A stretch of 64,000 nt of DNA from Megamerina dolium (GCA_963854835.1 OY978525.1:65463407-65527406); one strand, 5' to 3'. Shown: positions 22,229 through 34,589, numbered from the stretch's first letter. Notes: a model not told the origin generated them from the sequence alone. Made by a program: numbers and translations.

Positions 22229-23203
22229 TGTTGCGTGTGGCCTGTCAAGCTGAGCGTGTCATATCAAATGAGACTCCAATATCTACAGCTGTCAACTGTG
22301 TCTTGAGGTTGTGTCACTTATTATGCCAGATGCCAGTGTGGTGGATTTCCTGCCGTACGTGATATTTGCTGGGTTCTGAGATTGACTAAGCCAGTACATA
22401 TTCGATATTGTGTAAATGACCGTAACTGTCAGGGATACTTGTATTGGTATGTACATAAGGACGGTATAGTGTAGTTCGTTAACCTTCTTTTTTTTGGTTA
22501 ACGTTATCTGAACATATTTTTTTTTTGTCCGCATTCTGGTCCATTCGGCCCCGTTAGAAGGTACCGTCATTTATTGTTTTCATTTGCATCTACAAATTTG
22601 GAAAAAGAGTCAGTTGGTTGAAAGATTTGAGACGTGCCGTGTCGGTGTTATTTGGTCGGTATATTGTGGTGAATTTTTGTTCAAGAGTAATGATAGTAGC
22701 TGATTCTTATAACACTGAAGTGTGTACATGTGTGTTTTAACAGCGCTATAACTAATAAAAACTATATGGTAGAATGTAAGTAAATGTATATCCTTGTGAG
22801 TTATGTTTATGCATAGACGTAGTTATGGCTGTTGTTGAAATAGGGTTGCTGCTGTTTGGTCATTGCTGATCCAGTACATTCCTTGATAGTCCGGTGCAAC
22901 TGATTCAGTGAGGGAGGATTTTTGTCTTGGACAGCAGCACGAGATCCGTAAGGTTAGTGGTTGCGTGTATGATGCAGCAGGCAAAAATAAATTTTTTTTT
23001 TATTATGTTATATATTTTTTTTTATATATATATCTATAAATATTATGTGCTATTGGCTAAAAGAGGGTGCTCAAACGAAGATTGCTCCTCCGAAATTGTG
23101 AGTGGACGGTGGCTGGATTCGTGTCCGTCCGCGAGTGTGTGCATATTTTAGTGTTCCAAAGAAGAGAGGAGAAACGTAACAGGCGGTGTGTTATTGTATA
23201 TTT

Positions 23204-23467
<264 letters not shown>

Positions 23468-24555
23468 GTGCATCAGTGGCCCCTCAATTTCCTGAGTGTT
23501 GGCCAATATTTTTTTTATTTATAGTGCGCGTACGCACTCTTGACTCCTAGAACACGTAGCACAAAAATGGTTGATACAAGTTAAGCACTCGCGGCGGCAC
23601 ATATAGTTTTTTAAAAAAAAAAAGACAATCTTTATACACGGTGCTTGCTGTGTTTATGTTTTGGTGTTGATACAGTGGCGGGCCTTTGCGGTAATTGAAA
23701 GAGGTCCACATATCAGCATCACACCCCGGGCACGAAACTCTAGCACCTGGCACAAGCAACAAGTGAAGCAGAAGGGTGACGCAAGAGAGTGAACGCGTAT
23801 AAGTAGTTGCGTATTGCGTACGCCTAAGTTCGTCACGCGTTTTTATTTACGTCCTACGCATTGGACGCTGATTTAGAATAGTTTTTTTTTAGTTTACCTT
23901 TAGTACTAGGTTTTTCTCTTATGTTTGTACATGTTTTTTTTTATTATTTCGTTGGTATCGTTTTGATCTACTCTTGCTATGTTTATCCTATGGTTTGTAC
24001 AGTGACGGGTGATCTGCCCACTCACGTGGTGAGTAAGTTGGTGTGATTCGGTGGGCAAAACCGTACATTCGTGAATTCAGTTGTTTTTTTTTTTTTTTTG
24101 GTGGCAGTATAGAATGCCATAGGTGTTTCCCCCCCATATTGAGCTCAATAGGAGTAGGGATAAAATAAATAGGAGTAGGGATACCCCCCAGCAAATTTTC
24201 CATAATTGGAACTGGTTTTATCCAGATTTTTTTTATGGCTTTGTTTTCTTTTTGTTTGCTTCAGAAGAGTGAAACTTCCTGAATCCCCGACTTACTTCGA
24301 GATTATTTCACCCTCACTCAAGAATTTATACCATTCAACTTTTTTTTGCGATCATACAATTATTAGGTGACATTTTTTTTTTGTCGTTGTACAACTTATA
24401 GGATACTTACTGTACTTATACATTTTTTTTTATTTTTTTCAATTCTTGTTATAATTTTGGTTAATTAATTTATTTAGTATTAATTATTTCTTTTATTGAT
24501 TTGTTTGTTCATTATTCATCTTTTAACATATATATAATTTTTGTACAGCTATATG

Positions 24556-24556
24556 C

Positions 24557-24648
<92 letters not shown>
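24556..24648. repeat. Second (TA)n array in the 3' LTR
   Basis: About 93 bp of TA with TACA interruptions near both thirds; counterpart of 4088-4227 and 7701-7784. Confidence 0.95.
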
Positions 24649-24649
<1 letters not shown>

Positions 24650-25240
24650 CATACATCTATACGCATATATGAGTTGTTTTTTATTCTAGTCTTATTTTGT
24701 TTAATTATTTATTGATTCCTAATTATTGGAATTTATTCATGTTAATACATTCATTATAGTTTTTTTTTATATATTTAAATTCGTTTTTCATACATTTTTT
24801 TTTTTTTAAATAAAATCTATTGTTGAGAGCATGATGTATTGTAAAGAAATGTTCTAAGTTTCTCTTGGGGAAAAAGGGGGAGTAAAATTCTGCCGATGGT
24901 GTAGTCACTTAGGCGTCGAGTTTTTTTTTAGGGGATTGCAATGTCCGGTGAGACGCGTAATCAATGGTAGGGTGAGTACGCACGCCTAGGCTCCCGGTTA
25001 ATTAAGACCAGCCCGTTTTTTTTGGTTAATCGCAAATGAGGTATGTGAATGCGTGTGCATGTAACAGGTGATGGGTGAATGTGCGTCTTGTGTGTTTGTG
25101 TTGGTCCGTCGGTTCGTTGTGGACAGATGTACTTTATTGTCTATTCGCCATCCTTTCTCGACGGGTTGAGAACCACGACCCATCCTGTGTGCTAGTCGGG
25201 GTATGGTCGAGATTGTGATATCAGCGCGAATAGACAATAA

Positions 25241-25250
25241 TGGCGCCCAA
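25241..25250 (+). other. Primer-binding-site duplicate inside the LTR
   Basis: TGGCGCCCAA within the longer shared string ACAATAATGGCGCCCAAT, which is also found across the true LTR end and primer site (8278-8295). It lies about 140 bp before the LTR end. Confidence 0.7.
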
Positions 25251-25541
25251 TATAAATCATGAATAAAAACATCTAGTGATTGTGTTTGTTGTGAGTGTGT
25301 GTTTTGTAATGTCAGGCATGTTTCTTTTCATTAGATATATGTAACAACGACGTTGTTATATATATATAAATATCTATTAGCGAAGCTAACACATTCAAGG
25401 GGTGAAAAAAAATCTGCTCTGAGCTTTTTCGAATCAATTCTTTGTTCAAGGCATCTTAACTACAAAAAGGGTTGTGATGAAATAAAACACATAACATTTC
25501 GTTTTATACATACTTTTTTTCTTATTGTTTTATTTATAAAA

Positions 25542-25871
25542 TCATACAATATCGCTTTTATTTATCCATGAATTATGTTCTGCGGAGAATCCGAGACATT
25601 TACAAATTAAAAAAAAAAATTCAATTAGATATATGTTAAGGTATTTCGTTTTCATAAACTCATATAGTGGGATTCGTGTTTTGAATTTGTTTAATTTTAA
25701 ATATCTCGTAGTCCAATTCGGTGTATACCCCTTCTCAAAAGAATGTTTATGTTTACTTATTCGAACATTTGACCTCACGGTGAATTTAGGTTGATGAATG
25801 ATCTTCAAAGGGTTATATACACTTTCGAGAAGATTTTTCTGATTTAACGAGTTTACATTAGCCGGTGCCAT
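25542..25871 (-). pseudogene. Integrase C-terminal/chromodomain fragment, Polinton/adintovirus-like
   Basis: The minus-strand frame contains VRISKHKHSFEKGYTPNWTT, which I recognise as the beta-strand tail that follows the catalytic core in Polinton/adintovirus-type integrases. Further on, KTKYLNIYLIE and CLGFSAEHNSWINKSDIV resemble the paired halves of a chromodomain. The core catalytic domain is not in the window in readable form, and the segment between the two halves is scrambled. It is on the same strand as 1591-2019 and 187-429, from which only the 23.4-kb insertion separates it. Confidence 0.6.
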
Positions 25872-26160
25872 TTTTATCGTTCTACGTATTTTATGATTAT
25901 ATTCATCAACAAATATTTGATAATTATCAATTCATCGATATGATCCGTAATAGCTAAACTCCTTCCACATCATACCTAGTGAAAGGTAGAGCCTTTTCTA
26001 CAATTTTTAACTCAAGTAATTTTATTTTATGCTTTCTTATTTGATTTTTGACAATATATTTTATTAATACGAAGTAACAATCCCATCCGTTTCGTAGCAC
26101 TTCTTTATTTGTAATGAGTTTGTTCTATGTTATTTTATATTTGTCTCATCAACTCATATG
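25872..26160. other. AT-rich spacer
   Basis: I see no gene or repeat here. Confidence 0.4.
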
Positions 26161-26347
26161 AGACAATAAAAATCATTGCTTTTGTAACGAATATAATACC
26201 AAAAAGACGGTGGCGTGATTTGGCTGTACGTACGTACATAACTGTGGATTTACCGCTGCTGTAGTGAGGTGATTTGATCGTGAATAATAATGGTGACGAT
26301 GACGATGACGATGATGATGACGTTAGCAGCGAGTATTGCTGTGAGTG
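26161..26347 (+). repeat. Dispersed repeat with (GAY)n core, copy 1
   Basis: It matches 49883-50076, sharing agacaataaaaat, a gtgatttggctgtac block, an Asp-codon-like (GAC/GAT)n core and gacgttagcagcga. The copy at 49883 directly follows BEL/Pao integrase remnants, so the repeat may be part of a BEL/Pao LTR. Here it lies next to a BEL integrase on the opposite strand, which indicates rearrangement. Confidence 0.6.
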
Positions 26348-26745
26348 TCATATATCGATGGAAAGCTTATGCATGTGTGCAATGGCTCGCTTGTATACTC
26401 CATCTGCAGTTTTGACCTCTACCACTCTAACCAGATCGTCGTCTCCGGGAATAACCTTGGTAATTCTACCGATGGGCCATTTCAGTGGAGACGTTGAATA
26501 ATCCTTGAGCAATATCAATCTATTCACCATTAAGTCTGTATATACCTTGTCCGACTACGCTTCCGAAGTTCCTTGAAGTATTCTTGATGCCAGCGCTGCC
26601 AGAACTGCTGTTGGGTGTGCTTTAGAGCTGCAATGAACGCTGCTGTTGATAGGTCGGGCACCAGTTCAAGGTGTACCGCTTTGGTTCCGAAGCATGTAAA
26701 CACAGCGATGTAGCTTTTGATTGGAGTTCTCCCTCTGATTTGTTG
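26348..26745 (-). pseudogene. BEL/Pao integrase fragment
   Basis: On the minus strand, IKSYIAVFTCFGTKAVHLEL and VPDLSTAAFIAALK belong to the catalytic core typical of BEL/Pao integrases. The frame then jumps to the C-terminal part WQRWHQEYFKELRKRSR and, after a frameshift near 26530, to LILLKDYSTSPLKWPIGRI and VRVVEVKTADGVYKRAI, the conserved BEL C-terminal domain. A central piece carrying catalytic residues is deleted. Confidence 0.8.
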
Positions 26746-27850
26746 GGTGATTAGAGAGGGCCTACTCCTGTTGTCTCAAATGGAGCAGAGCATACATCCA
26801 GATTGGCAAGAAATGGCTAATGAGAGCCCAATAGCAAAGGCATACTGGTCGCAGTGGCAAAGCCTGCATTTACGAGACGGATGTTTATTGCGAGCATGGG
26901 AAAGTGAAGATGGAAAAATCACTAATGATCTTCTAGTGGTACCCAAGGCAAGAATAAATGAAGTGATAGCTGAGTATCAAAATGCCTCCAGTGGAAATGA
27001 TTTGGGAATCACCAAAACCTATTTTATTGGGTTGGATGTCATGACCATGTCGCTGATTGGATTCAGAAGTGCAGGCGATGTGCAATGGCCGAAGGTCCCA
27101 CTAAGAAAAGTCGAGGAAAGATGCACCAATACATCGTAGGTGGTCCATTTGAGCGAATTGCTGGACCATTTCCAATAAGCAACGCCCGAAACAAGTATGT
27201 TCTGGTGGTTATAGATTACTTCAGTAAATGGCCTGAAGTATACCCCATTCCAAATCAAGAAGCTAGTACAGTTGCGGATGTATTCGTCAACCAATGGATT
27301 ACTCGTTTTGGTGTACCGATGGAGTTACACTCAGACCAAGGTCAAAATTTCGAATCAGTTGTATTCCAAGAGATGTGCCGTATGTTGGGTATAAATAAAA
27401 CTCGTACAACACCTTTGCATCCACAATCTGATGGCATGGTATAACGATTTAACCGTACCTTGGAGGAATATTTGAGAAAAGTCGTAGATAAATACCAAAG
27501 AGACTGGGATGTACATATACCAATGTTCCTCTTGGCATATCGATGCGCACAACTTGATACGACAGCTACTACACCAGCAATGGCAATTTTTGGAAACGAG
27601 TTAAGACTGCCAGCTGATTTAAAATTTGGAGTCGTAACACCAACGAGTTCAACCGAAGGTAACTATACTAGCGAAAAGCGGGAGCAGTTGGATGAAGTAT
27701 ATCAGTTCATATGAGATTATAACAAAAATAAATGGCGTAGTGTATTGTATTCAACGTACCTGGAATAAAAGAGCAAAGTTTAAAGTAGTGCACTTGGAGC
27801 GACTTGCGCCATATTGGGGGAAGTATAAAAACTTGTTCGGGACGAACAAG
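26746..27850 (+). pseudogene. pol: Ty3/gypsy integrase, degenerate
   Basis: It begins inside the RNase H-integrase linker (HPDWQEMANESPIAKAYWSQ), continues into SLHLRDGCLLRAWESEDGK and the HHCC region, shifts frame near 27030, then resumes at the zinc-finger CxxC and the core (VLVVIDYFSKWPEVYPIPNQ, MELHSDQGQNFES, TPLHPQSDGMV). The next codon, where the catalytic Glu belongs, is TAA (27442-27444), after which RFNRTLEEYLRKVV follows in frame. A C-terminal GPY/F-like piece (VVHLERLAPYWG) lies near 27790. The start of the element is missing where it meets the BEL fragment. Confidence 0.85.
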
Positions 27851-28028
27851 GTTAACTGGAGGGCAGTGCAACGAGTATCGATGATTGGTTACTCATCAGT
27901 GCTGTGAGTGACACCAATATTGGCAGCATCGAAACGAATATCAACAAAAAGAAATAGTCGATAACCAGACCACGCCTACGAGAAAAAAAAGAGAAGAATC
28001 TAGACTACGATAAAGGAAGATTCTGGAG

Positions 28029-28223
28029 TGTTGACGCAGAGTATAAATAGGACCAGTTCTTGACAGATGAATTAATTGAATTCCGAAAGTGATCGCGCAC
28101 CCATTGGTACAGTATTAAGGCAAAAGTTGCAAGTATATTAAAGTATTATTGTAAAAAGAGTTGATTAAATACATTTTTGCTTTATATAGCAGTACAACAT
28201 AAGTGTTGCAATTATAATTAACA
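28029..28223 (+). repeat. Short gypsy-type LTR (probable 3' LTR)
   Basis: TGTTGACGCAG at 28029 to AATTAACA at 28223 gives TG/CA ends, with a TATA-like gtataaata near 28041 and a purine-rich aaaggaaga shortly upstream. It lies downstream of the integrase at 26746-27850 and is probably its 3' LTR. Only one copy is in the window, so the boundaries are predicted, not paired. Confidence 0.55.
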
Positions 28224-28560
28224 GAATCCAGTGATCGAACAAGGTTGATTCAAATAGAATTAAACGTTTACAAAATAAAAACTTAATAATATGAATCATT
28301 TACCTTGCAAATTTTTGACAAACTTATCAAAATTTGCTTTGCAAACATAGAATTTACAGTTTTTGTGGAACGAAACATGATAATTATTTGCGAAGTCTTT
28401 ACAAAATACACTTTTCAATATTAATTTTGCACAAGAGAACGTACGTGGAATAGAAATTGCAAAGACTTTGCAAATTGCACATCAGTTTTAACTTATCACT
28501 TATCAAATTTTATAGTTCTGAGGAACATAAAGTTTTGCAAATTGACGAAAAATTTGATAA
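28224..28560. other. AT-rich segment with repeated tttgcaaat and atttgataag motifs
   Basis: Several imperfect inverted repeats of ttgcaaattt/aaatttgcaa type and of acttatcaaatt/aatttgataagt type occur between about 28308 and 28575. It could be a decayed palindromic MITE or a 5' untranslated region of the next LINE; undecided. Confidence 0.3.
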
Positions 28561-29574
28561 GTGCAAACTGTAAAGCTACTGCAACAGTCGAACCAAAACT
28601 CATGGAATAAGCAATGCACCACACCAACTATTAACCAAAATCCATATGTACAGCAGCAAATTCAGCAGATCCAGCAACAGTTGCCGCTCTTATATCAACA
28701 GCAAGTTTCTTCTACTAAAGCCTCAGTTATTAAGTCTATATCAAGTCATGGTTTGGTTACTGTAGAACCCAAAAAAGGCCCCGTGAACAACCAGTTAAGC
28801 CCAAATAGACCCAAAAACAGGTCAAACTCGACCAATATTGGCTATGTGACTCCCAGTCAACACAGAACATGTTTTCTTCTCTAGAAATCGAAGGACAAAA
28901 TCAGGATCCTTCGCCCCAAGAAAGAATTCCCAAACCCCCGCCAATATTTGTTGACAAAGTTAACAACATTACCCCCTTAATGAAGCTTCTAACGGAAACG
29001 GCTCCTAGTTCCTATGATCTAGAGCTCATAAGCAATGAGCAAGTTAAAATACAGGCATCAACTCCTGAAGCCTACAAAACAAACGTTAGCCAAAATAGTA
29101 CGGAATTCTTCACCTATAAGCCTAAACAAGAAAGGAGTTTGAGGGTGTTACCCAAAAACATGCACCCATCCATAGACACTGAGGAAATTTCTGAGGCACT
29201 CAAAGATCTCGGCCATACTCCCATAAACATCTTTAATATGAAACCCAGGAATACGAAAAACCTTGTCCCAATATTCATTATTGAGCTAAAATCGAATCCA
29301 AATAAAAAAAATATCTATGACATTAAGTACCTTTTTAACACTAAAATTGTATCTCGTCCAAAACGAGAAATTCCCCAATGTGAGAACTGCCAGCAGTACG
29401 GTCACACAAAAGCTTATTGCCGCAGAAAACCAGTATGCATTAATTGTGCTGGAACTGACTCATCTGCAGATTGCTCTCGCAAGACGAGAACAGATGACGT
29501 CAAATGTGCTTTATGTGAAGGCAATGACACAACCAACTAAAAAGGTTGTATGGTGTACAAAAACTTACAAAAGC
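28561..29574 (+). pseudogene. Jockey-clade LINE ORF1 (nucleic-acid-binding protein)
   Basis: The Gln-rich start (QQQIQQIQQQLPLLYQQQ) shifts frame near 28875 into PPIFVDKVNNITPLMKLL, RVLPKNMHPSIDTEEISEAL and a row of knuckles (CENCQQYGHTKAYC, CINCAGTDSSADC, CALCEGN). This is the order known for Jockey-type ORF1. A TAA follows DTTN where Tyr would be expected before KGC. It would coat the LINE RNA; this copy has a frameshift and a stop. Confidence 0.85.
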
Positions 29575-29874
29575 TAAAATACCCTCCATTGAGAAGAAAA
29601 GATGACAATCTCATACCTGTCGCCCAACAACAAGAAGCCTCAACAGGCCCATCCCGATGTCTCTGCCATCCAGATATAACTCAAATTCAATTTTATATTC
29701 TCAAGTAGTCAGAAACACCACACAAAACACGAGTGCAAAGACCTCAGCCCCACAACCCAAAAAACAACCTCTAAGACTTCTAGCGAGATGCGAGAAATGA
29801 TCACGCTTCTCACGGAAGTCATGCAGCAAATCACAACTATGATGAATCTACTCGTCACACTCACGATGAAGAAC

Positions 29875-31515
29875 TTGAACCCTTCAATCCCATAAATATC
29901 CTCTTATGGAACGCAAATGGGCTGTCAAAACACATACTGGAGATCAAAGCATTTCTCAACACCCACGACATAGATATTCTCTTTATATCTGAAACTCATT
30001 TTATCGATGAGAGCTATTTTTAAATCCCGAACTATAACCTTTATCACACAATGCATCCCGATAAGAAAGCGCATGCTGGCTCAGCTATTTTAGTAAAAAA
30101 TAACATTAAACACTTACTACACAGAAGCTATTCAAGCCAGAAACATAGTTCTCGAAGATTGGAAAGGCCATCTTACAAACTCGGCAGTATATAGCCTACC
30201 CAGGCATGCAATTAAGTCAGAGGAATATGAAAAGTTTTTCTCAACTCTCGGAAACAAGTTTTTAGCCGGAGGAGATTATAATGCAAAATACACGTATTGG
30301 GAATCCCGCCTCACTACTTCTAAAGTCCGCCAACTCTTCGCTGCTATAACAAAATTAAATCTTCTCACAATCTCCTCAGGTTCTCCAACATATTGGTCAA
30401 TCTATACAAATAAAACCCCCGACCTAATAGATTTCGTTGTAATGAAAGTCAACGTGCCGAACGAAATAGCATGCACCTCTTGCTAAGAACTATCCTCTGA
30501 TAATTCTCCCGTAATGGTCACACTAAATAATAATCTTGTTGACTCTCTCTCCCAATGTTCCCTACACAAAACTTATTGGAACTACTTTCGATTCACAATA
30601 TCTTCATTAACTTCATTAACTTGAAGCGCCCGCTTAAATCAAGTAAAGATATCATTAAAGAAATTGAACACTTCAATAACTGCATTCAATAAGCTGCTTG
30701 GAAGTCAACGCTCCCGTTGAACAAGTCTAACCGTACAGAAATATCTCCTCTTGTTAAAGAAAAACTCCGAGAAAAACGCCAAGCAAAAAAAATTGGCAAA
30801 AGACCAGACACCCTGGAGACAAGAAAATATTTAATTCACTCACAAAAGATCTTACGGAGCTCCTCCAAAATGAGCACAACTTACAAATTGAATATTATCT
30901 CAGCAACCTGCTCTGCTATCTATGCTAAAAGTGACCTCGAAAAAGCTTGCACATTTGCTCGACATCTGAAAAGAGTTTTCACTCCTCACGAAATCGAACC
31001 CTCACCCACCACTGCCCAACGATTGAGAGAAACCCTGGAATACATCTAGCAGATGGACCCACCCATTAAAAAGTTTTCGAAAGGAGAAGTCAAAGAAGCA
31101 ATAAAAAAATATAAACCTAAGAAAGCCCCAGGATATGATGTCATCACTAGAGAAGAGTTAAAACAACTCTCAAAAGAGAGAATCACTTTCCTAACCTATA
31201 TATATAACGCTGATTTGTTCACTGGCTTTGTTCCCCCGCAGTGGAAAGTAGAGTCATATCGCCCCATTAGCTTGCTACCAGTTGCCTCCAAAGTTATGGA
31301 AACCCATTTTCTTAGAAAATTGATGCCAGTAATAGAAGAACTGATTCCTAACCACCAATTCGGTTTTAGGAAACAGTTGAACAAGTACAAGTAAAAGAAA
31401 TACTGTACAGCTGCGTTTCTCGATATATCTCAAGCTTTCGACCGTGTCTGGCATGATGGTTTACTCTATAAAATAAAGGACACCTTTCCAATAAAGTTTT
31501 ACATATTTATCAAGT
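29875..31515 (+). pseudogene. Jockey-clade LINE ORF2 (endonuclease and RT), truncated
   Basis: The endonuclease begins NPINILLWNANGLSKHILEI, with DILFISETHF and, in another frame, AGGDYNAKYTYWESRL. RT begins near 31053 (KAPGYDVITREELKQL). It has a small deletion joining QWKV directly to ESYRPISLLP and reaches AAFLDISQAFDRVWHDGLL near 31440. It then stops before the catalytic YADD box. There is no 3' end or poly(A), so the element was cut by a later event near 31520. Confidence 0.85.
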
Positions 31516-31850
31516 CCTGTGAATAGAAACGGCATATTAGAGACGAATGCTTCAATAGAAAAAATAGGCCGTATTGCATAAAGTGTAAAAAATACGGACG
31601 TGAAGCTATGATATAATGTTGTGAACTCAAAATATGGACATAAGCATATTTGCTCGCGACATATCACAGTTGTAAAATACATATCTACCCATGCCAATAT
31701 TGCTCATAGTCGTGAAATGCACAGTAATCATAGTCATGAAATACATAATCTATACCAATATTTTATATAATTGTGGAATGTTGGGACATTGAGACATATA
31801 AGTTGCAATTGGATGTGAAAATGTCTTATGTCGCTTTTATCCGGGAAATC
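31516..31850. other. Unassigned AT-rich segment
   Basis: It contains two adjacent copies of a roughly 20-bp motif, atcatagtcrtgaaat, at about 31708 and 31729. No gene is recognised. Confidence 0.4.
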
Positions 31851-31854
31851 ACGA

Positions 31855-32590
31855 CTGGCACCGATGATACCCACAACGTCAATTCTACGTCTGGAACTAT
31901 GTGCTGCCCTTTTAGCAGTTCAATAGTTAGATAAGGTAGCAAGTGCGCTAAATATGTCCAAGCATAAATGTTTCGGGTGGACGGATTTCACTGGAGTGTA
32001 TCACTGGATAAGCGGATTTGCTCGACACCGTAATGTGTACGTCGATAAAATCATTTCAACATTATCACCAACTTCGTGGGTGTATGTTTCGTCTTCTGAA
32101 AATCCTGCAGATCACACAACCTGAGGTGTAACATCTAATTAGCTAATGCATTTAAGACAGTGGTGGTGTGACCCAGAATTTCTACTTACAACTGAGTTGA
32201 AACTCTGGGGAATACCGAGTGATTCCACAGAATTGCCGAGCAAATGCTCAACTCTACGCAATCAACAAATAACAGTCGAAGCTGTTCCCAACACGCGGTT
32301 GGCGTTATATGCAGCATGTTACTCAAAATTTCTGGCACTAGACAACTTCGCCGTCGTCCTAAATGGGCACAACTTGCACGCAATATAAGGGTCGGAGATG
32401 TCGTAGTGTTAAAGGATGAAGCGTTGCCCGCCCGTGCAGGTGGCTCCTCGGTACCATCACACACTTACATTCTGCATGTTTTAGACCTGGTGACTAAGAA
32501 GGACGAATATCGACGATCTATTTGTAAGCTGTGCCCGCCATTTGAATGTGTTTACGGCAACCCAGCTAGCCACAGAATCGAGTAGATCCT
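31855..32590 (+). pseudogene. BEL/Pao RNase H and integrase-end fragment
   Basis: The RNase H portion reads SILRLELCAALLAVQ, then a stop, then CFGWTDFTGVYHWISGFARH and SSSENPADHT. After a large deletion it continues with the integrase C-terminus RRRPKWAQLARNIRVGDVVV and RRSICKLCPP. The catalytic core of integrase is absent. Confidence 0.75.
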
Positions 32591-32599
32591 CCCAGGCCT

Positions 32600-34010
32600 C
32601 CAATAACCCTCCGGCGAAATCACAGAATATTCACATATTTTAAGTGAATGTCACCAAGCGAAATTTCAAATGTGTCAGAAGATACATGATGATTGCAATA
32701 ATGCCGTGAAGAGGTACAAAGTTTGTATTAACTGCTTCGCAAACTCCCACGATTGCAGCTTGCAAAATAGGTTGCGCCTCCCTGTTTGCGACGTTCGATC
32801 TGAGATTACAAATCTGAACGAGGTGGTTACGGCACACTCGTCGATTTGTGTTCTGTAGTAATCGGTTCTCCAATGGATACTACTTTCGCAATAAAGGTAG
32901 ACGCTTTGGGAGGCGATATCTATACCTGTGGTTTAGATATCGCCTCCCAAAGCCAGCTACACGTGTGGTCTTCAATATGGACTTCTACGAATAACAGTTT
33001 GAATTATGTTCTGTTTGCAGGACCCACACTTGTTTTACTTTTGAGGTGGAGGTTTTACCGCTATATCTTTAATTCTGATATAGAGAAAATGTACAGACAA
33101 ATTCTAGTTCACCCATAGCATACGTCATTCCAATATTCGAAAATCACCAATCGAAAATGTTCACAGCTTTTAATTACAAACTGTAATATTTGGCGTGAAC
33201 TGTGCTTCGTATTTAGCTATTCGAACGATGTTACAACTTGCAAATGAATATAAATTGGCTAATCCTATTGCTTCGCATATTCTGAAACAGTCAATGAACG
33301 TAGATGATGTACTCGGCGGAGTACATACGTTGGGCGAGGCTATACTAGCTCGTGACCAACTGGTTTCGGTATTATGTATCGTAGTATTTTCGTTGAGAAA
33401 GTGGACGTCAAACCATCAACGGATTCTTGAAAACCTGATATCTGATAATCTTCTGTATTAAGAATTTTTAAACATTTCGGATTGTCCTATTCTGACTGCC
33501 ACTGCATTCCTCGATTCGTACAGTTCACTCCGAACTGTATAATACTAGTTCACGGCTTCTGCGAGGCATCAGAAAAAGCTTACGCAGCAGAAGTATACGT
33601 TCGTATGAAAAGCCCTTCGGGAGAGATACGAACCCATTTATTGACAGCTAAAAATTGAATTGCCCCATTAAAACTCTCTCGCTACCCCGCTTTGAACTTT
33701 GTGGAGCGGAATTATTGGCACGGATGTTTGATTCGTTGATGCCACAGGTACATGTACGAACGTATAGTTTGTTTGCGTGGACTGATTCACCCATTGTTCT
33801 ATCGTGGTTACGCCATGTCACTGGACCACATTCATATCAAATCGGGGTTCGTTAATATTCTAAAAAGTTGGAGACTCGAATTGACTGCGTGTTATTTCCT
33901 CCGACAATCCGGCCTACCAAGCAACTCGTGGCATTACTGGCATGTAAGAAATTATGGCGGCGCAGCCCCACGTGGCTAAATATTCCACGCTAAAATTGAG
34001 CGATTAAATT
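32600..34010 (+). pseudogene. BEL/Pao gag-RT-RNase H fragment
   Basis: A gag piece with a zinc-knuckle-like part (AVKRYKVCINCFANSHD) is joined to RT: FNSDIEKMYRQILVHP near 33070, then GVNCASYLAIRTMLQLANEY and the catalytic box, which reads NVDDVLGG instead of the usual YVDD. RNase H follows: SLPRFELCGAELLARM, LFAWTDSPIVLSWLR. Frameshifts and deletions separate the pieces. It directly follows the previous BEL fragment on the same strand, so the two may be parts of one rearranged element or of two. Confidence 0.8.
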
Positions 34011-34589
34011 AATCATCTCGAATACAATCATCATTCCTAAAACACCAATTGTAAAATTTCACTTCCTGAGACCTGAAGACTCTGATGATGTTGATATATG
34101 ATATATGATATATGTGACTTCCGATATTCACATAATTCTCAGGCTACGCGACGGCCGCATTATCACTTTAATTCACTAAGCCTATCAAATGAAGAAATTC
34201 CTTTCATTATCAATAGGCTTATCACTTGTACAATGTTCTCAATGTTTACATTATTTTCCATTCAATATTATATCAATATTATATCAATATATGTGTGCCC
34301 ACGCATACTATATAATTGTTTACGTACTTACATACTATTTTTATTTCATGTATTTATTTAATTTTCATAAAATATTTACTTTCTTACTGGATTTTTTAAC
34401 CAAATATTCAAAATATTCAGTGGCGAATAAAACAACTAAAAACTTTACGAAGATTTTAGTGAATCAGAATCCCGAAAAAGTTGGAACTTAAGCGAAAGAG
34501 TCAATTGGAATATGGCTATTCTTCTGATAAGTTTGTTACATATTTTACATTTATTACATCAAATGCAGTACATTCGATAGTGCTGTGAA
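34011..34589. other. AT-rich spacer
   Basis: No gene is seen. It contains short runs such as tatatgatatatgatatatg near 34095. Confidence 0.4.

Noticed and set aside
26274..26501. Asp-rich frame MIVNNNGDDDDDDDDDVSSE
   Set aside because: It is generated by a (GAY)n microsatellite. The opposite strand carries BEL integrase.
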